From NCBI RefSeq assembly GCF_000003815.2, contig NC_049992.1, forward strand, positions 16,955,379 through 17,019,378: a stretch of 64,000 nucleotides of DNA, in the 5' to 3' direction. The notes beneath the pieces were generated by a model, which saw only the letters and a program-made list of their open reading frames with translations, ran no database searches and was not told the DNA's origin. Origin of the DNA: Branchiostoma floridae. Lineage: Eukaryota; Chordata; Leptocardii; Amphioxiformes; Branchiostomatidae. Position 1 is the first letter of the stretch. The number at the start of each line of letters is the position of its first letter. Of the stretch, positions 57,105-64,000 are shown in pieces. The translations under genes and the position numbers were made by a program.

Positions 57105-60100
57105 GTTGGTGCTTGTAGAATTGGCAAAGCTCCCAGATATGTTCATGTTGTATCTTCCACTCCCTTTAATGAGTGTCTGTTTGACGCACCATATTTACTT
57201 GACTGGCCACTTAACTTAAGTGTTATAAATTTTGTTTCAGTGCCACTTTGAGCATGCTCAGCGGTAGCAGTAATGACGACCAACCCTCTACAAGTGGCTG
57301 CAGGTGAGATATACTTTGTGTCTTTTCTAAGTGTTGATGTAAAGATAGACCCATACTTTTCTAAGTGTTGATGTAAAGATAGACCCATACTTTTCTAAGT
57401 GTTGATGTAAAGATAGACCCATACTTTTCTAAGTGTTGATGTAAAGATAGACCCATACTTTTCTAAGTGTTGATGTAAAGATAGACCTATACTTTTCTAA
57501 GTGTTGATGTAAAGATAGACCCATACTTTTCTAAGTGTTGATGTAAAGATAGGCCCATTCAATTTTTTATTAACCTCTCCAATTTGAATGAATGAATTGA
57601 TTCGTTGAGTTACTTCCTACCAAAAGATTAAATTGTTGAGTTACTTCCTACCAAAAGATTAAATTGTTGAGTTACTTCCTACCAAAAGATTAAATTGTTG
57701 AGTTACTTCCTACCAAAAGATTAATTTGTTGTTACTTCCTACCAAAAAATTAATTTGTTGAGTCATTTCCTGAGTAGAAATCAATTTTCTACTGAGGTGC
57801 TATGCAATGGAACAGTTTAGGACCAAACTTAAGAGGCGAAAACTCAGTAGTAACTTTAGAGAACATGTTACGACATACAAGCAAGTAACTATGGACTGAC
57901 TTACCGGATACAATTATGAAAATTAAAGTGAATTATTGTATTGTTGTAAATAACTCTGTAACGGAAGACCTCCTCTAAACCTTGGACCCTCGAAAACCTT
58001 AGGCTCATGTGAAGGGTAAAAAAAGTTGAAAATAAGTCCTTTTTACTCCGCAGTGGTTCAAACATTGCTGATTTGAATAAATCCAGTAATTTCAGTAACT
58101 TATCTTACCCCTTTCCTTTGATTTGTGTTTTCCCGAGTAGTAGCGAGCAGTCAATGAAGGCCAAGAACCGTGAGAAGCTGGTCGCTGCCATCCAAGAGCT
58201 GAAGTCAATGCTGCCCTCCTCTGGGCTGAATGACGGGAAAGAGGGGAAACCGTCCACCCTCGCGGCCCTGACGCACGCCATCGAGTGTGTCAAGAAAGTC
58301 AGCTGTACGTAACTTGATATTCTTGTTTCATGTTCAGTCCTTGAATGTTTTTTCCTATCGTCCAAAAAGTTGCCCAGAAAAGTAATTCAAACTGTTCCGA
58401 AGTGTGCTTGAATTTTTGTGCACTGCGTGTTGATGAAATAGCAAGAAAACGTGCTGCCTATGTGCCAGTAGGCACTAAAAGGGACTGGTATTCACCGTGT
58501 TATCCTCTTCACCTACAGCTTCGAATGCTTTTGATCTTCCCTTCCCTGAGGAGGAAGAAGACCCCTCTGCCAAGGACAACAGCATCCCGACCTACAGTCT
58601 CCATTCACTCTGCACGCTCAGCAAAAACGTGGTTCTTCAGAACATGGTAAGTTGGGGTGAAGAGTGTGCAATCATCATTAGAACTGCAGTACTTACATCA
58701 TCATTACTGTACATTTCCGGCTTGTGTACAACAATGTGCACAAATTGCATGCTAATAATTGTCTTCGCTATCAAGGAACATTTCATAATGGAGGGCATTG
58801 AAATGGAATACATTTTTTGTAGTGTATTTGACATTGAACTAGAGTATGAAGGTGATGGCAAAATGTCACAGGTCCTGGAGATGAGAGAATTTTAATAGCA
58901 TTACATCACCCTGTCTTTAAGTTGAGTTTTCATGAAGGCTTTGAGGCTCAAAACTAAGGGTGCATATTATCACCATATATATATGATCTTTGCATAAATA
59001 TATGATTCTTGGACACCTGAAATTAGAGCTGTGTACCACTTTTTTTTTACTGTGGGTGCACCAGTGCACTTAGATGTTTGTGTAGAGTTTGCTGACATTC
59101 TACTTAAGTCTATGTTTTCACCCAATTTTTTTCTATGCACCTACCTTTTAAGGTGGTTAGGTGCAAAAACTTGAGTCTTGCACTTCTGGTCTCCATGAAA
59201 TAGATAGAAAGCAACAAAATGTCTCATGTTATTATAATGAAGTTGTGAATATTGATATTTTTTCAGGAGAGCTTCCTTGTGGTGGTGTCGGTAGTGGATG
59301 GCACAGTGCTGCACGTGTCGGACATGATAGAGAAACTTCTGGGCTACACCCCGCAGAACTGGCAGGGGCGTAAGTTCGCCACGTTCCTGGCCAGAAAAGA
59401 CGTCCCCACCTTCTACTCTCACATGGCTTTGATGAGCCGAAGTGGACTGCCAACATGTACTCGAGGTGTGTGATTCTATCTTGTAGTCCAGCGGCATACA
59501 GGGTTGGACAAGTTTTCTAAAATTCACTTGTCCTATCGGCAAGCACATAAAAAATGTACTTGTCCGAACCAATTTTTCACTTGCCCAAAATTCAAATGTC
59601 ACTGTTACTAGTATATGCATGTTCAGTTGACCATTGCTTGATGTCATGACTGTAAATAGTGTATCAAAATTGCACTCAATCGATGAAAAAATCTTACTTG
59701 CCCGATCGGGCAAGTGGGTTAGGTCATGCGCTTGCCCGAACAGCACTTTCACTTGCCCAACCCTGGGCATAGCTGAAAAATTGTGCAAATTTGTCTAAAA
59801 GCACCAAATTTGGACATATCGACATATGCAGTTGAATGTATTCTAAACAAGAAAAGATATGGAGGAATCTCAAGTTCTGCTCAGAATTGATTTTATGGCA
59901 CTTTTGAGGGCATTTTTAGACCAAAAATGTATATTTTGGGCTTCTGTGCTCAGGTTTTAATCGAAATGGCCTGAAATTTATATAATTATAAACCTATAAC
60001 ATTGGGTACAGGAATTCATTCACGCTTTTTGCATACATAAGTTCAAAATGGTTAATGTTGGGTTAAGAGTCAAACTTACAAGAGTACAAGATGACCACAG

Positions 60101-63100
60101 TCACATAAGGACAATCTGGCCAATTGGTTGCTCAGTGAATAATTTTTTCTTATTGATGAGGGGGCTTACATTACATGTTTCCTTTCCTCTCAGATGGGGA
60201 TACAGGTGCACTGAGTGAGGGGAAGAAGAATTCCTCCTTCTACTGTTTCATCAGGTATGGTCCAACCTTTTTTTGTCCCTTATATCAACATTAGAAGGAA
60301 ACAAACTCCTTTGCCTGTACATGTTAAGTCACACTTTTACATGTTTCTTTACTGTCAAACTTTTAATGCCAATTCGCTAACAGTAGTATGTTTTGACAGA
60401 CATTTTTTTGTTATAGAATTTCAGTGATGATTATAGAATCACCAGAAGTGATACGTCTTAAAATGTTGCCAAGCTTTACTTACTTGTGCTTCTGCGTATC
60501 TTTTGAAACAACACCCAAATTTTCTACCCTCCTGTCCACCTATGTCTGTGAGTATCTCACTGCAAAGTCCTACAATCCTATTTGTGGAGTATTTTCCCAC
60601 ACACAACATTTGTTGGTAATTTCCAACATCTTTTCCATGAATCCCCTTCTATGTTCCCCTTTTCCCTTGAGCAACAAAGCCAGCCTGGAAAAAGGCGGAG
60701 CTGTTTTTTATGTTTGCAAGTGTGATGACGTCCTCTTTGTCACTCAGTATCTCCTCACAGTTTTCCTTTTTGGAGTAAAAACCCTCCAATGCCTTCTGTG
60801 GAAGCAGCCAACCCCTCTATTGTTTACACCATCGATTTCTTGAGTCTGTGTCACAGTTGTTGCCATCTTATTTTGTTCTCACAAAGATCAGATTGTGGAA
60901 GGACTTTCATAAATATGATTCTTGAAGTCTGTTCAGAATTTGGATTGGAAACAAACATAAGAAGACGGGATTCTATGTGTTTCGGGTTTTCCTGGCTTGT
61001 GACGAAAACATGTACTTGTTATTTTATGAAGAAGTACAGTCTCATCCTGTGGGGATTGCCTACCCTAGCCTCTAGGAGAGAAGGGGGCATACCTAGGTGC
61101 TAGTGCAGGCACGTCCCATCGTATGAGCTGGAAGCATTCCGTAAATCTGAATTAATACTTCTCATGCACTGTATCATTCTGTAAGGTCTAAGATAGAACT
61201 GTATGATGTGATCGGTTAAGTTAAAAATTTGTGAGAACAAGCCACCCTCTGTGTCAACGTACCTGCGACATGTGCTGCCATAGTTGTATATTCAAAATGT
61301 TTAACCAGAAATTGAAATACCCAGTTTTATTGGTAAATACAATTGGCAAACTTTGCTAAGAAGTTAAAAAACAAAACTAAAGGACATGTATTTTTTAAGT
61401 TTATTCTTTAACTGTTTTGGACTAGTGTTCATATTGGGCATTTTTGTCAGTAAGCCAGGCGAGCACATGTCAAATCTGTGTTACCACACTCGATGACCAT
61501 GTTCTTGTGTATTAAGTGTCTACAGTGGTGAGTCGTAACGGTGGACCACATTATTACTCTCTCAGAGCCGTACATATTGTGGTCCCCCATATTGAGACAA
61601 ATGTCCTGCCTCCTTGTCTTGCCTTTCCGTCTGTCCTCCTCCTGCGCCTCCGTCTGTCCCTCCGCTCTGCCACCCCAGACACGACACAGAGCCTGCCGCG
61701 GCTGCCGAACCGCCCGCCCAGCTCAACTTCACCCCATTCCGCCTGACGGGGCGCAAGATCCGCGTCGTCATGCCGCCCAAGGCCAACGAGGGAGAGGGGA
61801 AGTCGGCTCTCTGCTGCCTGGCATTGGCTGTTCCTGTCAAGACAGCTTACAAAGGTAAAAAAAAAAAGCGTACATGCTATTTTCGGTACAAGGTGAGAGC
61901 TTACCAACAAGCTTTCAGTGTCCTCTGATTTTTCTCATGTTAAAATGACCCAAAGCCCATGTCACATGACCTGAATAGAATGGTCAGCAAAGATGCATGG
62001 CAGTCAGTGTTGGTCCCTGTCTCTTACAATGCTTACAAACTTTTAAGGTAATTTTTTTGTGTTTGCTCAGTTTAAGGCCTGAACAACACTTTTTTTTAAT
62101 GGTAGACATACATGTAGGACACTTTGCTAGGAGATGGCACTGAATGTTTGTTTTGAAGGCTTATGTTGTATTCAGGAGAGAAACTCTTGCCAGGATTTCC
62201 TTAATTTTGCAGTCCTTGAAAATAAGCTGTTGCCTTATATTGAGGGACTAAGTGTTTGGACAGTGTAATGTTCTGAGCTAAATTCTTAGAAAACCTAGTA
62301 GCGCCGAAAAATTTTATTTCCTTTTCCTTTCACATTTAAAAAAAACTGTTCAGTGCTAGGCGATACAATCTTGAAGTTGATTTTATTGATGACATCCTCT
62401 CAATACTCAAAATATCATTGAAATGTAAGAGTAAAAAACAGACCTAATTTATTAACCATTGGACAAAGAGCAAGACAGAGAAAGAGAGCATGCATACTTA
62501 AAAAAAGAGAGCCAAAAAGATGATGCCATAAAAAGGCTCATATAATTATATTTTCCTAGAGATTAATGAACTTAATTTTCACAACATCCAACCAGTCAGA
62601 ATAAACAAAATCCACATCATCTTCACAACACTCCATCAGTTAGCACCAAGGTCAAGACCAAGTTTCGAATGCTACCAATCAATTACAAAAGAAGCATGTT
62701 TAACACTGTGTGAACTTGTTGTATCCTGCTACAGAAGATGGGGAGGTTCCTGTTGAGAAGAGAACTTTCCTCAGCTGTCATACTCCATCCTGTAACTTCA
62801 GTGATGTGGACTCAAGGTAGGCAAGGTCCATTATTACGAATATTGGATGTTTTCTGTAAGTGATTATCAAGATTATGATGTAATAGTGCTGGCCTTAGGC
62901 ATTCAAGATGTGTTCCTTCATATTATTCCTTGTCTGTGATATTTAATTTCCCCGGTAGGGGAAAACGATATTGTTTTTGTTGGTGTGTTCATTTTATTTC
63001 TGCTTTTGTCAGAAGCCAATCAGTGCTTAGAACTGTCTTGATTATTTTCCCTATGCAGAGCTGTCCCTCTGACCGGGTATCTTCCGCAAGATCTCATTGG

Positions 63101-63724
63101 TCGATGCATCTTCGACTTCATCAATCAGGACGATGCGCCAATCATGTTGAGCGTGCACGAAAAAGGTAAGAAATGGAAATTCAAACTTGTTCAGTTTTTC
63201 AGAATACATCAAAATGCATGTCATTGAATAGTTGCATGTGGGTGTATCTTGTGGGTGTACATTTCATGCATTGTGTATAATGCATATGGCTAAACCAAAT
63301 CCATTTTCCTGGTTCTTCAATATCTCAAGGTAATCAAAGTATAGCAAATGGGTATTGAAAAATCAGAAGAATACATGGTTATATGCCTTCAAGCTTTTTT
63401 TGATGTTGTATTCAACTGAAGCCTTTTTGAAGAAAAATTAACAACCAACAAATTAAATTACTGTAGCCTGAAGTGGGATAATGAATAGAATAGTTGCCCA
63501 CACTTAACTTAACTGGGGTTCATTGTAGTGGCACAGAATCATCACAATGTGTTGTTACTGTTCACAGTTGTGAAAACCCCCATGGGACAGACGTTCAACG
63601 AGGGCCCCGTCCGCCTACTGGTGCGAAACGGCAACGAGGTTACCATAGAAACCAGCTGGTCGAGTTTCATTAACCCGTGGACGCGGAAGATCGACTTTGT
63701 CATCGGACAGCACCGAGTCACAAG
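56548..63724 (+). CDS. per: Period circadian protein (PER), 5' part; continues beyond the window
   Basis: Ten coding exons join with matching phases: 56548-57104, 57241-57303, 58141-58304, 58519-58646, 59267-59465, 60194-60254, 61679-61854, 62735-62816, 63059-63165 and 63568-63724, about 564 codons. PER is the clock repressor that, with CRY, inhibits CLOCK:BMAL. Residues 1-206 are Ser/Asn-rich. Residues 207-262 form a degenerate HLH-like segment starting GCSSEQSMKAKNREKL, as in vertebrate PER. PAS-A lies at about 300-450 and PAS-B at about 455 onward, with the hallmark SWSSFINPWTRKIDFVIGQH. Cytoplasmic, CK1 and CRY-binding regions expected further downstream are outside the window. The start is the first Met in CCCATGG context; the frame is open upstream to the acceptor at 56477, so an upstream start (exon 1b) is possible. 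Confidence 0.93.
57241..57303 (+). CDS. per: period exon 3
   Basis: TTTCAG|TGCC to GCAG|GTGAGA; encodes ATLSMLSGSSNDDQPSTSGC. The SGC end continues into SSEQS of exon 4, matching the vertebrate SGCSSEQS motif. Phase 2 to phase 2. Confidence 0.88.
57322..57555. repeat. 34-bp tandem repeat in a period intron
   Basis: Seven near-identical units of CTTTTCTAAGTGTTGATGTA then AAGATAGACCCATA. Confidence 0.97.
57604..57770. repeat. 31-bp tandem repeat in a period intron
   Basis: Five units of GTTGAGTTACTTCCTACCAA then AAGATTAAATT, the last ones degraded. Confidence 0.95.
57771..58140 (+). other. period intron
   Basis: Nothing recognised. The acceptor used is GAGTAG at 58135-58140. Confidence 0.6.
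58141..58304 (+). CDS. per: period exon 4, HLH-like region
   Basis: Encodes SSEQSMKAKNREKLVAAIQE, a proline/glycine loop (LPSSGLNDGKEGKP) and a second helix (STLAALTHAIECVKKVS). The basic DNA-binding residues of a true bHLH are not conserved. Donor GTACGT. Ends in phase 1. Confidence 0.9.
58519..58646 (+). CDS. per: period exon 5
   Basis: CCTACAG|CTTCG to ACATG|GTAAGT. Encodes an acidic stretch (PFPEEEEDPSAKD), then IPTYSLHSLCTLSKNVVLQN leading into PAS-A. Ends in phase 0. Confidence 0.9.
59020..59185. mobile_element. Transposon remnant in a period intron
   Basis: GTGGGTGCACCAGTGCACTT and TAGGTGCAAAAACTTGAG resemble the hAT-like fragment at 55679. Borders unclear. Confidence 0.4.
59267..59465 (+). 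CDS. per: period exon 6, PAS-A core
   Basis: TTTCAG|GAGAGC to CGAG|GTGTGT. Encodes SFLVVVSVVDGTVLHVSDMI, then LLGYTPQNWQGRKFATFLAR and FYSHMALMSRSGLP, the N-terminal strands and helices of PAS-A. Confidence 0.93.
59499..59765. mobile_element. TIR MITE in a period intron
   Basis: The ends CAGGGTTGGACAAGT and ACTTGCCCAACCCTG are inverted. GGCATA flanks both (59493-59498, 59766-59771). An internal CTTGCCCGATCGGGCAAG palindrome lies at 59698-59715. The CAGGG ends and duplication suggest hAT. It sits just 34 bp past the exon 6 donor. Confidence 0.8.
59772..60193 (+). other. period intron
   Basis: Nothing recognised; ends in TTTCCTCTCAG. Confidence 0.6.
60194..60254 (+). CDS. per: period exon 7
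   Basis: CTCTCAG|ATGGGG to ATCAG|GTATGG. Encodes GDTGALSEGKKNSSFYCFI, the E-E-K-S-F-F-C-R-type strand of PAS-A in vertebrate PER. Phase 1 in, phase 2 out. Confidence 0.88.
60255..61678 (+). other. period intron, nothing recognised
   Basis: A 139-codon frame (60424-60843) shows no domain. A pyrimidine-rich tract CTGTCCCTCCGCTCTGCC leads to the acceptor at 61677-61678. Confidence 0.55.
61679..61854 (+). CDS. per: period exon 8, end of PAS-A
   Basis: CCCCAG|ACACG to AAAG|GTAAAA. Encodes FTPFRLTGRKIRVVMPPK, then SALCCLALAVPVKTAYK, equivalent to the LCCLLLAERVHSGY strand of vertebrate PER. GC-rich relative to flanks. Confidence 0.92.
61855..62734 (+). other. period intron with a MITE remnant
   Basis: TTGATGACATCCTCTCAATACT at 62388 resembles the end of the 15958/34143 element family. 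No other feature. Confidence 0.45.
62735..62816 (+). CDS. per: period exon 9, start of PAS-B
   Basis: GCTACAG|AAGATG to TCAAG|GTAGGC. Encodes EKRTFLSCHTPSCNFSDVDS, the K-R-x-F-x-x-x-H-T-P-x-C motif opening PAS-B. Confidence 0.92.
62817..63058 (+). other. period intron
   Basis: Nothing recognised; ends in TTTTCCCTATGCAG. Confidence 0.7.
63059..63165 (+). CDS. per: period exon 10, PAS-B
   Basis: TGCAG|AGCTG to AAAAG|GTAAGA. Encodes RAVPLTGYLPQDLIGRCIFD and FINQDDAPIMLSVHEK, close to the vertebrate RAVPLLGYLPQDLI segment. Confidence 0.95.
63166..63567 (+). other. period intron
   Basis: Nothing recognised; ends in TTACTGTTCACAG. Confidence 0.65.
63568..63724 (+). CDS. per: period exon 11, PAS-B end
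   Basis: CACAG|TTGTG to CAAG|GTACTT. Encodes VRLLVRNGNEVTIETSWSSF then INPWTRKIDFVIGQHRVTR, the most conserved PER signature. Phase 2 out; the next exon is beyond the window. Confidence 0.95.
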
Positions 63725-64000
63725 GTACTTGACGTTGTCTTTGTAAACAGATGGCTTAGCCTTGTTGTTTTACCGACTGTGGACTATAAAAAGAATTTAT
63801 TTGTGTTGAGGTCCACTCGGTACATGTGCAAGCCAATTTTGGATATTTTGACTATTCATGATGTTGTTGTGATATCGATAGTTTGCCACCTACATAGATT
63901 GAAAGAGGGCTAACTGTCTCCGTCTTTAATTTTTTTCCGTCACACTCATTGAACCCATGCTGTAATTAATTTTTGTTGTAAAAGTGTGTCATTTTAAGCT
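63725..64000 (+). other. period intron, window edge
   Basis: Nothing recognised; no acceptor with PER-like coding follows before the end. Confidence 0.6.

Noticed and set aside
61541-61928. Several 76-118-codon frames around period exon 8
   Set aside because: Overlapping shadows of the GC-rich exon; only the frame with the LCCLALA motif joins in phase.

Overview
The window looks like a draft assembly (three N gaps) of a repeat-dense, AT-leaning invertebrate genome. The spliced gene at the right end, the shape of its protein and the mix of CR1/L2-like LINEs, tRNA-derived SINEs and many small foldback/TIR elements fit amphioxus (Branchiostoma) best. That assignment is inference. The protein alone shows only that this is an animal whose PERIOD shares N-terminal and PAS motifs with vertebrate PER.

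One protein-coding gene is convincing: the 5' part of a period (PER) circadian-clock gene on the + strand. Ten coding exons from 56548 to 63724 join with consistent phases into about 564 codons. They cover a Ser/Asn-rich N-terminus, a degenerate HLH-like segment, PAS-A and most of PAS-B; the gene runs off the right edge. Upstream lie two candidate first exons. Exon 1a (ATG 47964) sits behind a cluster of E'-boxes, a D-box, a GC box and a CCAAT box. Exon 1b (ATG 53434) splices in frame to the first main exon and has two perfect D-boxes about 100 bp upstream. Between them lies the most striking signal: a 26-bp composite element (E-box CACGTG ending in GTTATATAAC) present three times in the same orientation, identical except for one central base, with a diverged inverted fourth copy. 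I read 47.6-56.5 kb as the 5' regulatory region and long first intron(s) of period.

The left 47 kb holds no gene I can support; it is a mosaic of mobile elements and tandem repeats. Main items: a ~3 kb degenerate LINE (6.6-9.6 kb, minus), several LINE 3' ends, LINE RT remnants at 29.3-29.8 and 44.3-44.8 kb, a MULE-like MITE family with clean 9-10-bp target duplications (1.5, 16.6, 46.0 kb), other TIR/foldback families, tRNA-derived SINEs, and tandem repeats at 14.5-15.1, 20.1-21.2, 35.3-35.9, 37.7-38.2, 39.6-39.9 and 39.95-41.16 kb. Two unexplained low-copy families are each triplicated locally (5.0/11.2/13.3 kb and 42.8/43.5/44.0 kb). Nested insertions give relative ages.

All family and domain calls are by eye; no database search was possible.
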